64,000 bases of DNA from Amorphophallus konjac (Eukaryota > Streptophyta > Magnoliopsida > Alismatales > Araceae): the NCBI GenBank assembly GCA_022559845.1, contig CM040129.1:1240001-1304000 (forward strand), given 5' to 3'. This document shows, one piece after another, positions 24,618 through 36,849 of the stretch. A program made the translations under genes and the position numbers. Every line of letters begins with the position of its first letter. Position 1 is the first letter of the stretch. The notes beneath the pieces are model-generated. The model worked only from the letters and a program-made list of their open reading frames with translations, was not told the DNA's origin and searched no databases.

Positions 24618-24812
24618 AAGCATTGAATGAGCTTAAAATTATGAAGGCGCCAGGCCAACAGGAACCCCCACACCAGTTAACGACTCACAGGACAAGTAGC
24701 TAGAACTGTTTCGTTTCTAAAGCGCCCAGCATGAAATTATTAAGACGGTGGGTGATCGAGGGTGAGAAGAACTAGATTCAGCTAGCTGATGATGCCAATT
24801 ATATTGGACGGT
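24287..24812. other. Spacer with a (TG)n microsatellite
   Basis: A (TG)n tract of about 43 bp lies at 24574-24616, preceded by an (AT)n run at about 24546-24561. Nothing else is recognised. Confidence 0.6.
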
Positions 24813-27800
24813 CATGTGTAACGCCACTTCTATTGAGCAGCTGGGACAGGAGAAATGTACGTTGTGGCCCAGCCGTCGCAGACCGGTGGTTAAGAGCGGT
24901 AGAGCCGGCGGACGATGGTTGTTAAGAACCGTTAGTTGCTTGTTCTTAGTCAGGTCTGTACTACTAGTTTGCATTCCTTTTATAATTTCAACAGTTTTCT
25001 GGAGGAAGATTGGCCGAAGTGATGTGGCACAATCCTCATCTATATATTGTCTGTAACAAACAACAGTAGTGAGCAATATATATAAAAGTAGATGGTTTGA
25101 TCGAAGGGGATCAACATCCTTCAAACCCAATTCGTGGAGCTCGATCTGTAGTTTCCCTGTAGCTTCTGTTCTAACTTGTAGCTGGTTTCATGTGCTTGTG
25201 TTCTTGCTGTGTGAAGTACTGTGGCATTCAGAGAAGGAAGCAGCTGGGAGCGTGGGCCTGAAGGTATGGAAGAACTGGAGGAGCTGGAGGCTCTGCCGTT
25301 GGTTTATTGGAGGCGACGATCCAATTCGGTGTCTGAGCCGCCTTCAGGTAGGATTCTTCTCCTCACATGGCTTCTAGTTCCAATGACGTAGTTCTTTCTC
25401 TACTTCAAGACCTGCAAACCAAGGTCAGTCTCCTCCACGATGTGGGTTCTATGAACTAGAGAGTTCACAGTTTGGAGTCTAAACCGTCTGAATCTCCGAT
25501 TTGTTGAGACATTGCTTCTGAATCGACTAGGTTTTTTCGACCGAAATACCATGAATTTCCCAAATTTGATGGCCGATCGGACCCGTGTGAATGGAAATTT
25601 AAGGTAGCGAGGTCTTTCTTATATAATCAAGTTCCACATTATCATAAAGTTTCTTTGCATCATTCTAGCTATCTAGAGGGTGAAGTATTGCAATGGTTTT
25701 GACATTTCACCAATATTAAAGAGAGTTTCTTGGCTTGAATTTTTAAAAGGGTTGGAATTAAGATTTGGGGCTGTTTTCTGTCGTGGACTACCATGGACAA
25801 TTAAGTAAACTCAAACAAATTGGTTCAGTTTCTGAGTACCATCGTCAATTTGAATCATTGAGTAATCGAGTTCAGGGTTTGTCCGAAGAGCATTTGCTTG
25901 GTATTTTTCTAAGTGGATTGAAGGATGAATTATCTTGCGAGGTTAGGTCCTTTATGTCTCAATCATTGTCACAAGCCATGCAGTTGGGTTGAATTCAAGA
26001 ACAGAAAATTCTGTCTAGGCACAAGACCTCATCCCATTTTAGTTTTACTGCCTCACAACCATCAAAATTTTAGTTTTACCTGCCTTTGGGTACAATTGAT
26101 GTGGTATTGGGCAATACTTGAATGCAACTTTTAGGAGACATAACCTTGAATATTTCTCAAATGGTAATGAAGTTTACTGTTGATGGGCAAGACTTTGTGT
26201 TGCAAGGTTTACCTCCACCATCTCTTGATTTGGTGTCAGCAAAATAATTTTGCTCAGATTTGCCTAAGGCCCAGGCATTACATTCTCTGCACTTATACTC
26301 TATAGATGCCTCTCCTTCTTCTTCTTCTTCACCTTATATTCCTTTGACTTACTATCCTCTTGAGTTAGCTGCTATCTTACAAAAGTATGTTGTAGTTTTT
26401 TTCTGAACCTAAAACTTTGCCTCTAAGTAGGTCTCATGACCATCAAATACCTTTGGTAGATGAGTTTAAAGCAATTGCTTTGCCTTCTTATACGCATTCA
26501 CCCCTTCAAAAAAATATTATTGAAAAAGAAATAAAAGATCTTCTCTCTAAATCCCACATCCAATCAAGCAACAGTCCCTTCTCAGCTCCAGCCCTCTTAG
26601 TTCAGAAAAGGGATGGGAATTGAAGGATGTGCATAGACTACCGAGCCTTAAACTAGAACACTGTTAAGAACAAATTTCCCATTCCTCTTGTGGATGTGAG
26701 TTATTTGGTGCCAGATTCTTTACAAAATTGGATTTAAGGTCTGCGTGACCTCAGATTTGTATGCATCCTGGGGATATATCAAAGACTGCATTCCGTACTC
26801 ATGAAGGGCACTATGAGTTTTTAGTGATGCCCTTTGGGCTTCCAAATGCCCTTCAACCTTCCAAAACTTGATGAATGATATTTTTAGGACATATTTGAGG
26901 AAGTTTGTTTTGGTATTTTTCGATGATATTTTGATATAGCCCTTCATGGGAGCTACATTTATAGCACCTTGAACAAATGTTAGAGACATTACAAACTAGT
27001 AGCCTATATGTTAAGTTTACTAAATGCACATTTTGGGTGACTCAAGTGGAATATCTAGACCATACAATTTCTGACAAGGGTGTATATATGGAGAATAGCA
27101 AAATTGAGGCCATTTTATCTTGGCCTACTCCCAAATCAGTCAAGGCTTTAAGGGGTTTCCTGCGCCTTATTGGTTACTATAGAAAGTTCATCAAACATTA
27201 TGCACTTTTGGCCGCACCTCTCACATAGTTATTAAAGAAAGATGAGTTTCTGTGGACACCTGCTGCTGACAAAGAATGCCAACAACTGAAGCATACCATG
27301 ACTGAGACTCCAGTTTTGGCTCTGCCTGATTTTAATCAAACCTTTGTGGTAGAGTGTGATGCTTCTGGTACGGGAATGGGAGCAGTTATAATGCAACAAG
27401 GTAGACCACTGGCATATATTAGTAGAGCTTTTTCTCCTGTGCAGCTAGGGAAGTTGGGTTATGAGAAAGAAATGGAAGTCATAATCTTTGTTGTGCAGAA
27501 ATGGAATCCATATTTAATGGGAAGACTTTCTGTCATCAAAACTGATCATAAAAGTCTTAGATATTTGTTGAATCAGCAGGTCCATACACCTATATAGCAA
27601 CGCTGCTTAGTGAAATTGTTAGGCTATGATTTTGGCCTTGAATATAAATCAGGGAGTCATAATAAGGTAGCTGATGCCTTGTCCCGAATTTCTGAAGAAT
27701 AGGTTGACCATGTCTGTCATGCTATTTCAGTTATAATTCCAACCTAGTTTCAAGACCTTCAGGCTTTCTACAATATTGATGATATTTTCAAGGCCATGAT

Positions 27801-28640
27801 GAGTCAGTGGCATGCCGGTGCTTTGAATCCTGATAAATATTCTGTCAAAGGTGGGGTCTTATATTACAAAGGGAAAATATTTCTCTACAAATCCCATCCC
27901 TTGATTCCAGCATTATTACATGATCATCGTTCCACTCTGGAAGGAGGACACTCAGGGTATCATAAAACCTTGCACAGGTTGAGGAGAACATTTTATTGGC
28001 CAGCCATGCATCATTCAGTGCGGGAATTTGTAAAAGGGTGTGATACATGTCAGAGAAATAAATATAGCAATACCCATCTGGATTGTTGCAACCTTTGTCG
28101 ATTCCTGATCGTATATGGACTCACATACATATGGATTTTATTGATGCATTATCACCCTCTCACATCAAAGCTACAATCCTGGTGGTTATTGATAGATTAT
28201 CTAAATATGCTCACTTTATTGCTCTCAAGCATCCCTATACAGCATTGGTTGTAGCACAGGAGTTTGTGCAGCATGTTGTGAAATTGCATGGGTTACCACA
28301 AGCCATTATTTAAGACAGAGATGTCCTCTTTACAAGCAAAGTCTAGTCAGAAATTTTTCGACTTCGAGGGTCAAATTACATGTGAGCACTGCTTACCATC
28401 CGCAAACGGATGCGCAAGCAGAATCTTTAAATAAATACCTAGAGACTTATCTCAAATGTTTTTGTTTTCAACGACAACATCGATGGCTACAATGGCTTCT
28501 GTGGGCAGAATAATATTGGTATAACACCTTTGTCCATTCTTCACCTGGTGTCACCCCCTTCGATGCAGTCTATGGCATTTCCCCACAAGCTTTGTTCTCT
28601 TATGTACCAAGTACTGCACAGGTTCCAGAAGCGGGAGATC
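24813..28640 (+). mobile_element. Decayed Ty3/gypsy retrotransposon (gag-PR-RT-RH-INT)
   Basis: Domains appear in gypsy order on the plus strand but across many frameshifts and stops. Gag is about 25367-25990, starting at an ATG at 25367 with EFPKFDGRSDPCEWKFK and EYHRQFESLSNRV. A protease-like DVVLGNTWMQLLGDI is at about 26095. RT runs about 26417-27228, with SPFSAPALLVQKRDG, a FFDDIL catalytic motif at about 26915 and LRGFLRLIGYYRKFI. RNase H is 27298-27690 (VECDASGTGMGAVI). Integrase runs 27796-28620 with an H2C2 finger (GHSGYHKTLH... CDTCQRNK), DFIDALSPSH and STAYHPQTDAQAE. The stretch 24813-25366 may be the 5' LTR and leader. No 3' LTR was found, so the right end is truncated. Not functional. 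Confidence 0.85.
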
Positions 28641-30074
28641 AAATAAAAAGAGGAAACAGGCCGAACTAAAAGTCAGAGCCCAGCCCGTAGGCCTTCACGG
28701 GCCAAATTTTTAGGCCCGATCAAGAGCTCACAGCCTGAACAAAGGGTGGCGATCCCACCCAATGTCGGGCTAGGCCCGCGAGCCTGTAGGGCCACCTCAG
28801 CACACTGACAACCCTAGGCATGCTCCTCAGTGGAATTGGTCATGACATCACTTTTGAGCTTCTACAGTTGGAGCTTGTCGACTTCTGACTTGGGTTCCCA
28901 TCTCAGGTATCGATCATCGGTGAAGCTTGGGGTTGAAAAACCCTTGATGAATCGAGCGAGTTGAACTATAAGCGATCGAGCTGAGTTTTAAGGCCGACCG
29001 CCAACGGGCTTCTCTCCTTAACACTCGATGCGGAAGGACGAGCGATAGGCAATCGAGAGTGAAACTTCCTTGTCAACCGAGAGCAAGTGAGAGAGAACGT
29101 GCGGAGGAAATGCTGATCACCAAGGGTCGACCTATTCTTGCATAGGTAAAGAGAAGTTCTTGTCCGAAAATGATGTGTCCCGAGAGAACCCTGCGACGCT
29201 CAAGTCAACATAACGTGAGAAATCTCATTTTTCAAAAGGTTGACAAGAGAGTGAGAGTGAGTGCCGAGATGGCACTAGCATAAAGTTGCACGAGCATTGG
29301 GGTGCATATCAGACGGAGGGCATAGTGACCTTCCTTTATAATCATGGAACAAAGGTGCATTGAATACCCACCTTACCGTCGTGACAGACGTGCCTACGAG
29401 GGTTGGATGGCTATCCATATCCGAGTGCAAGATTCGTCGGGCCGTGTGAGATTGACTACAGAACAACATGCGATATGCATCAGGCAACATGTAGGGAGGG
29501 GGATACGTGGGAGCGTCCATCCGCCGATCTTCTAATTGTACGTACCTAGTTTGCTGATGTCTGTGTTATCATTAATGCGATTGGAATTCGAAAAATAGGT
29601 GAGAGACGCGTGAAATTGCAAAATATGTCGCATCTTCGGATTTGGTGGGTCGGTCGGAGATCCCACATCATGCTCTATCACACGGAAGTTTGAGAAAGAC
29701 AGAGAAGCGTGAATCACAAACATAAAGAACTACACACCCTACGACGCAATAAGTAAGAGAGAGAAGTTTGCTGACCCATTGCCTCTCAACCAACCAACAG
29801 TTCATGGGAAAGAATGGTAACATCTGTCTGGATAACAAATGCAAATCATCAGTGAGCGAGTAAAACTTCTACATTGGCTCCGGAACGCTTCATTGATTAA
29901 AACTCTTCACCCTCACGCTTAAACAAGCCCCAAAATTTAGCAACACGAGAACTATTTTGTGATTCACAAGAGAAGAACGGAACGATTACACTTCAAAAAA
30001 AAAAAAACATCGGAAGACAAGGGTGGGTATACGTTGTCGGAACAACGCACTTCCAGCTGAAAATCTCTTGGCCC
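28641..30074. other. Repeat-derived intergenic DNA
   Basis: About 28660-28815 is rich in GGCCCG/CGGGCC words and ends TGACAACCCTAG, resembling the end of a hAT-like non-autonomous element. About 28850-29750 has the texture of an LTR, with many TCGAGC/GATCGAG words, but no boundaries were found. The last 100 bases before 30075, with an A-tract at about 29996-30007, would be the 3' UTR of the minus-strand gene. ORFs here lack domains. Confidence 0.4.
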
Positions 30075-33000
30075 TAGCTCTTCGAAGCATTTGGCGCCTC
30101 TGGCGCCACTTTTACTAAACCAAGTTGACCACCCTCCTTGTTGGCAACAGTCGCAGCTTTGACCTCATTGCAGTGGTTTATAAACTTGGTCAGCTCCTAA
30201 GTTGAGAATTTTGAGATTTTTAGAATGAAATAAGATGCAGATTGAATCTGAAATACGAAAATTAAAGGAAACTGCCAACTTCATTTGGGATTAGGAAAGC
30301 GAGCACGATGAAGCAATTGATGGTAAAGTTGAGATAAACATTCGATATATCAAAGGGAAATCTCTGAATTGCAAAAGGATGGGAATAGAATGTTAATTCG
30401 ATTCGCGCTAATCAATGCTGGCAATACCAGTTAGTCAATAAATTTCTCATAATGATTTTCCGAAATGAACACATCAGGATAAGATTTTGGGACAGCAAAT
30501 TCCCGTTCCAAATTTGGCCCTCCCAATTGATTTCTACTCCATTGACTGTTATCTCATCAACTTTGAAAGGAAAATGTTCCAAGCCTCGATAATATGATGG
30601 TAAGGTTGTATGGGAAGCAATTCTAAGAGCTGTCACCTTGAGCAGATCTAATGCTGTAAAGATAACGTAAATAGATTGTATGACAACACATATGAAACAT
30701 AAGTCTCCCTGCATGCCAATATTCCCTATATGAGAATTTTGCCATGAAGAAATGGGAGGTCTAGCATCAGGCTTGCAGATGGCAAGAAAGCTACCAGCTT
30801 CTTGGATTGGTTCTACCAGGCCCTAGGAAGACATCCGTGTTCTGAGATAATTCTCGATAACGATGATCTAATAAATGATGATGATGGCGATGTAAGGCTC
30901 GGTAACAAAATCTCCATGATACAATGCCAGAAAGAGCTAGCCGAGGGCGCAATGCACAGAGGGCAATGACAACTATGAGTAGATAAAACTATCCTTCTGA
31001 GAAACAAAAATTGGGATGCACCACTAAGATGAAACATATGATCCAATAAGTCATCAGAATGCTAAGTAGATGTATGAAAGACAGAAGCACAGGGAATTAA
31101 TTTTCATCATAGTTATCTATGTATACAGATATGGATTATATTAATCACACAGCAGATGACAAAATGGTCCCTAACTCAAGCTTCAAACCATGTGAGCTGT
31201 TGGTTACACACAAGCAGGTTGGAAAATGATTTTCATAATTTTGACAAATCATCACTTGCATTATGAATGTATTATTCACACTCTTGCATCAATATGCCAA
31301 ACACCGACTGAACTACCTGGCAATTACCCAGCAGATGTCACTGTGTACTTTCCAGATAACAACCTGATAATTGGCTGCAATCAGACACATTTTCCCCCCA
31401 ATAAATTATCCGATCCTCTGCCTATTAGAAGTACAGTAAGTCCAACAATCTAAAGCTTGATTCTATTAGTAAAAACATTAATGGGGTCCAAGTTGTTTGA
31501 CGGTGAGACAGTCATGTCTACAATTCTCTGGTCGACGGGGGCATATGTGGATAGATGAGAGGGAGATTATAATGATTGACGTTGTGTCTCTCTCTCCAAA
31601 AGAAAACATTGTGGAGCTTCCAATGAATAAAGAGAGGTGTTCTCATATAGATTCTCACTATGTTCCCTTCTACCCAGAGCAATCTCCCTCCCTCCTGCTA
31701 TCTATCTATCTCTGTATATATACAATCTTTCTACAAACACGCGTGTGCCCTCATGTGTGCGTGCTTGCTGCAGGCACACCAAGATATGGTCAGACATGTT
31801 TCTAACTATAACCTAATGGTCATGATCTCGACTCAAAATATATTAAGTAAAACATCCCACCCCAGGAAATCCTAACATGGTCCAGCGTTCCCTTCCTCAT
31901 ATTCTACTCACCTTAGAAGTCCCCTTCCTCAGGAGTCAGCCATCATGAAATCATGAAATTTCTTTTTCATTGAGCTCATCAAGCGCAATTAGCACAGGCA
32001 TCTGTAACTTTATGGTCCCAACTCACTACTCTTTCATTCTTGGGTTCAATCCTCATGATAATTGTCAAAAAGACTATAATCCCTCAACCCTTCCATTTCA
32101 ACATAGTTCAAGTCATTCAATTAACAATGTTAAACTGAGGATGATTGATTGGATTCCAACTGCAAGAACTCATGAGCCTCGTTCCGCAAACAATGTGCAT
32201 GATTGATTTTCTCTTCTTCATTGCAGTTCAAGGTTGCAAACATTTGCTTGAACTGATACCACCATGTATCTAAGGACAAAACTTCCAATAAATACATTAT
32301 TCTCCTACACTTTGACATGATGGCCTAAATTCTTAAACACCCTTTTGGTACTCTAAACTATGAGAATCTGACAAATACAAGCTAAGCACTATCAAAGTCT
32401 TTATAACATTTGAGTACAAAGCCAACAAAAGAAAGCAGCAATTATTTCCTTCAATTTCATTATGCGGATTGATCCTGGGATGTCAGTCAAATCATTCAGA
32501 TGAAACAGTCTTACCAGACTAATTACTCTAAACATTTATTCTGTTTTTACTTTTTAAAATATAGGTATATGTTGAAAATTTGTGAATATCAAATTTTCTA
32601 TTAACTAAAGATATAACTCATATGTAGAAAATGTATAGTAGTAGTTTTCTTACAATGTACTTAATATATAAACTAGGCTTCCCCTAGACGTCTCGCCTTG
32701 TCACCTAAGCAGTAAGGCAATGGGCCACGGTCGCCTTGGATGCCTTGACAACCATGTGCTCAAGCATGGATGCTTACGGCTTTTTAATTTCTTAGCTGTC
32801 TTAACTCTAGATGATCCACTCTGTTTCCACCTTTATTGACAAAAACTTGGGGCACTTAGTATGCTAGTTATAAGCCAAAGGCTGAACTACTCTGAACCGA
32901 ACACACGATTTTCGAGGACAAACCACATGGATGCATTAGAAGAGGTTAGCCCTAGACTGAGGATACAAAAATTGGGGAAAAAATATCACCTAAAACCAAA

Positions 33001-33647
33001 CAGGACTCACAAAATCTCCCTTCGGCCTACTATCCCTCCCTCCCTCTCTATCTCTAACAAGGTTAGAAGAAAAAAGGAGGAAACACAAGAGAAACAATTA
33101 CCCAGTCCTTGCAACTGCTGACAAAGTGGACGCTTCTCACAAGCACCATCCTTGTCTTCACATCCAATGGATTGTTTCAAATATCCTATCTTTGTTTTGT
33201 GTTATTTCGGGGGAACACGCCCCATAAAAACGGTCTCGCTTCGGGTGTTACCCAGAGCTTAAAAACGTCCAAAGATAACATTTTGGCGATTTTGTAGCAC
33301 AAATTTACGAGGGAAAGAAAAAACCTCTGGAGCTCAGAAACTGGAAAGGAGACTACAGAACACAAGTAACGAAGGCAGTGAGTGAATACGGCAATCATTA
33401 CCCGATCGGCTTCCATCTCCTTGGTCACCTTCGACGGCTTCACGAATCTTTTCCCTGGCCACGAAGAGGGTCCCGATCAATCCGACTCTTCCCGAGGGGA
33501 AGGAGTGAAAAAAATGAACAGAAACACCACATGACAAGAAGAAAAAAAGGAGCCACCTTTGCGAGTGGTGGGCGTCTTCCCGTGGCGGTTCGGGGGGATG
33601 GTCTTCTTCTTGTTCTGCCCCTTGAAGAGGCTTCCCTTCTGCGTCAT
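30075..33647 (-). CDS. Small conserved plant protein, 3 exons, about 88 aa
   Basis: The exons on the minus strand are 33557-33647 (start MTQKGSLFKGQNKKK), 33402-33454 (FVKPSKVTKEMEADR) and about 30075-30196 (ELTKFINHCNEVKAAT). Splice sites are canonical (AAAG|GTGGCT, GGCCAG|GG, CGG|GTAATG, CTTAG|GAG), and codons join in phase. The product is very basic at its N-terminus with a compact helical C-terminal half. I recognise the layout as a small conserved eukaryotic-type protein but cannot name its function. Intron 2 is 3.2 kb and dwarfs the coding part. My base count at 30111-30122 does not settle whether the frame continues about 15 residues after GGQL to the TAG at 30075 or stops there. The 5' flank holds a GA microsatellite at about 33689-33704. 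Confidence 0.8.
30197..33401 (-). other. Large intron 2 of the small conserved gene
   Basis: About 3.2 kb without a supported gene. A 100-codon minus-strand frame at 30412-30714 (with LEHFPFKVDEITVNG) looks protein-like, but I cannot assign it. A short stretch around 32680-32770 is rich in TCGCCTTG words. No element boundaries were found. Confidence 0.5.
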
Positions 33648-33893
33648 CCTTCTGAGGCGAATTGGTGCGGACAAACGTACACACACGGAGAGAGAGAGAG
33701 AGAGAAGGAAGGGGGAGGGTTAGGGTTTTTCGGCGAACAGTTTTAATGTACACAACGCACAAAGTTTGGTCCAAAGGGACCCACATAATTCCCAAGGAGA
33801 AGTAGCTGGGAAGTGTGAGTGAAATGATATTAAAAGAGCTCTCCCTCAACCCTAAACGTAATAACATATTACTCTACAATGTCCACATGCCCC

Positions 33894-33941
<48 letters not shown>

Positions 33942-34440
33942 CTGTCCTGAAAGAGTTTTTAATTATTCTACGAGAATTTCTAACATATCTTTTATGTAAT
34001 CTATCGTTATGCTATCTCTATTTATTCTACCAGTTAATAAATCTAAGATATCTGTAAGTTTACTATCTACTTGGTCTGACCATGTTTTTAGATTGTGAAA
34101 AAAACTCAAAAGTAGACGTTCGATTCGGAAGTCAGTAAATCATCAATCGTGGACCTTCACAAGACACTTTTATCTATTTCTTGAAACCATTTCCCGCATG
34201 ACCGGTATTAGGAGACACAAGGTCAGGTGCACACGCCTAACAACGCCTTCCTCGGCTAACAACGGCTTTCGCACGGGCACTCCGAAGAACTCTCAACTAA
34301 TAGTCACGATCCATGTTGGTACGTGATTCCAAATAATAAATAAAAGGGTTGGCTCTGATACCATATCTTGACCAAAGAGTCACACTTCTACGTACATACC
34401 GACGTAGCGGTATATATATATATCTGTGTGTGTGTAACTC
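33648..34440. other. 5' flank of the small conserved gene and AT microsatellite
   Basis: A GA tract at about 33689-33704 is probably in the 5' UTR of the minus-strand gene. A long (AT)n tract lies at about 33899-33938. The remainder, which includes CTCTGATACCATATCTTGACC at about 34351 as seen near retroelement primer sites, is unassigned. Confidence 0.45.
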
Positions 34441-34640
34441 AAATGTTCTCTTATCTTGGTTGGCTAAGTTATATGTATTTTAAATAATTGTTCACGGTTT
34501 GAATCTCGTCCTCTGTCATCTTTTAAAATATTTTTTAAATAATTATATTAAAAAAATGAATAAAAATGATGTTTATAACACGTTTCAAATCGGAGATCTC
34601 ATGTGAGATCCCTCGACCAACTGACTTAAAAAATAAATTT
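34441..34640. repeat. Inverted pair of tRNA-like (SINE-like) segments
   Basis: A plus-oriented half at about 34455-34510 has a box-A-like TTGGTTGGCTAAG and a box-B-like GGTTTGAATCTC. A minus-oriented half at about 34580-34628 reads, on the minus strand, GTCAGTTGGTCGAGGGATC then CGATTTGAAAC. The spacing and arrangement match the pair inside the fold-back element at 13485-13970. Whether this is two SINE insertions or one fold-back family is undecided. Confidence 0.45.
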
Positions 34641-35485
34641 GATATAAAAAATTAAAATAATATATATAACGTCCTGATTACGTCCCACATATCGATCATC
34701 TTGTGATTGGGACAGGTCTCAATTTATCAAATCTTGCATCAAACTATTTTCTTGTACCATATACAACATTGATACTCGAGAGGTTGTTGGCGCAAAATTC
34801 TGTTGATGCTCGATTTTTCTCGTTGCATCCGTCGATCCGGTTGACTTCCTGAGTTCCGACTAATTAAGGAGATGAGAATTAATTATGATGTCCATTATGA
34901 ATATATATATATATATATATATATCGGCAATCTTCCATAATATATACCCCCAGTCCATCTTACACTTTTAGTAACTTTCCTTACATGTGATATCATATAT
35001 ATATATATATATATATATATTAATCACAATATCTTTTCTTAACCTAGAATTTCTATGATTTGACTTTTCACCAACAATGTCTCTTGGCCTTCCCTCGTAA
35101 GCACAGACAAAATAATAAAATATCCACGAGACTCGCCACTACACCCTCCCAGGGGCCAGAGCCCACCAAATATTTTTTTAGGAGAGCATTATGATGCCAC
35201 ATTTTTGGTTATTTATCGTCACATTATTTTTTGCCATTTAATTTAGAACTTAGATAATAAAAATTAAAATTTTGAATTGGACCCTCCGAAACAGAAGAGT
35301 ATCAAATTTAAAATTCTTCATCTTAGTCATCCTATCCTAAGAGACAAATGGAGTGATATAAAAAATGTAATATCATAATATTTTCCGATATTTTATGCAC
35401 AACCAAATATTTACCCAATTCTGGCACCCCACGAGGCGACAAAAAAGAATGCATTTGAAACGGTATTTATTTTTTTCCTTCGATG
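34641..35485. other. AT-rich spacer with two (AT)n tracts
   Basis: AT microsatellites lie at about 34902-34924 and 34997-35021. No gene or element boundary is recognised. Confidence 0.5.
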
Positions 35486-36160
35486 GTAAGTCGGGTTTGT
35501 CAACCTGTTCGTATCCAGTATGGTATGGTATGGTACGGGTTAGTATGTACCGAGATAAAAAATATTATATATATATATATTACGGAATAAAATAACTCAA
35601 ATAATTTTATATCCCAATTTGTTAACTGATGTGTGATTTTAACCGACGCCCCCGTTCGAATCCCATCTCACGCACTGCTTTAAACGCTTAATCGTGAGAT
35701 CATTTGCGTCTCACAGATCGGATTGGGACGGGACGGGCGGTTCACGTCGTCCCGTCCCGATTTGACAAACTCTGTCGGTGCGTAATACGTAGTCCATATA
35801 TTACTCATATTATTTTAATATTATATATTTAATTTATAATTAATATATTTTGATAGGTAAATTAACTATAAACTTTTCTTTGCAGGGTTTGGTTTCGTGT
35901 TTGATATGTATGGGTAGTATATTTTTTTAATTTCTTTATTATTTTTATAAAAAATTAAAAATTATAAGAATCGTGAGATTCGAACCCCAAAACGTATAAT
36001 TAAATAACACACTCCCTAGTCAAATCAACCGCATATGATTTTTTATTATATTTTAATATAATAAATATTTATTAAATAATTCTTCATTCTTAATACATGA
36101 TAATATCGTATGATATAATACTATATTGATTTAGATTGACATCATCCGGCCGACAGATCT
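35486..36160. mobile_element. Third fold-back/tRNA-like inverted structure
   Basis: A plus tRNA-like half at about 35617-35664 (GTTAACTGATGTGTG, then CGTTCGAATCCC) and a minus half at about 35975-36033 (AGATTCGAACCCC, then CTCCCTAGTCAAATCAACC) face each other about 310 bp apart. The left flank GGGTTTGTCAACCTGTTCGTA resembles the arm of the element at 13485-13970. A GGGACGGGACGGG...CCGTCCCG hairpin at about 35727-35760 lies between the halves, possibly a nested insertion. Boundaries are approximate. Confidence 0.4.
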
Positions 36161-36277
36161 TAATTTCGAGACAAAAGTGTAGCCTCAAAAAAACCTAAAT
36201 ACAAACATGCCATATATTGGTTGGATAAAAAGGAGCATATTTGCAAATATATACTTGCACGATGGAAAATATGTAAA

Positions 36278-36526
36278 CTAATTCCTCCGAGGCTCCAACT
36301 CCAAGAGTGGATCCGTACCCCCATTCCAGGCATTCGACGGGCAGTTGGCCGCAGGCGAGGGGCAACGCATGAAGATCTTCTGCGCCTCTGCTTTACTTAA
36401 TTGGTAGGGTAAGAGAATCTGAGTATCGTGGCACTTCTCTAATGGTTCGACGTATGCACCGGAGGGCACTTTCGAAGACCCCCATTTGTGGGAAACAGCC
36501 CATCTACGTCAGAGCTTCTCGTGGAG
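36278..36526 (-). CDS. Unrecognised protein-like C-terminal fragment
   Basis: A minus-strand frame reads AVSHKWGSSKVPSGAYVEP, then LEKCHDTQILLPYQLSKAEAQ and KIFMRCPSP, ending in LLELEPRRN and a stop at 36278. The composition, with four Cys and balanced charge, looks like real protein, unlike nearby shadow frames. There is no convincing start codon or upstream exon, so it may be the last exon of a decayed gene. I cannot name the family. Confidence 0.3.
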
Positions 36527-36849
36527 CATTGCACCGCGGCGTAGAGAATAATATATTACATTATATATTTAGGAAACTAACTTTTTAACCTTTGAAATCG
36601 TTCAAAATTAGTGTTATATCTCTATCTTTATCGAATTTATCATAATATTTTTTAAAGATTTCAAGAGTATTATGATAAATATGATAAAAGTAGAGATATA
36701 TAAATAATTTTATAAGATTTTAGAGATACGAAGATAATTTTCGCTATATATTTGTAATATGTCGAGAAGGAGGTTAATGTTTTCCAACTCCGACTGCGAC
36801 CACGAGAGAGGAGGGTGATCGGTAATAAAAGGCTAGTTTTCTCTTTGTT

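Noticed and set aside
30412..30714. 100-aa minus ORF as a separate gene
   Set aside because: It lies inside an intron, has no recognisable domain and no upstream exon; kept only as a note.
33334..33867. 177-aa minus ORF
   Set aside because: It is a different frame over the first two exons and intron of the small conserved gene.
34455..36033. tRNA genes
   Set aside because: Box A and B words are present, but there is no full cloverleaf with an acceptor stem.
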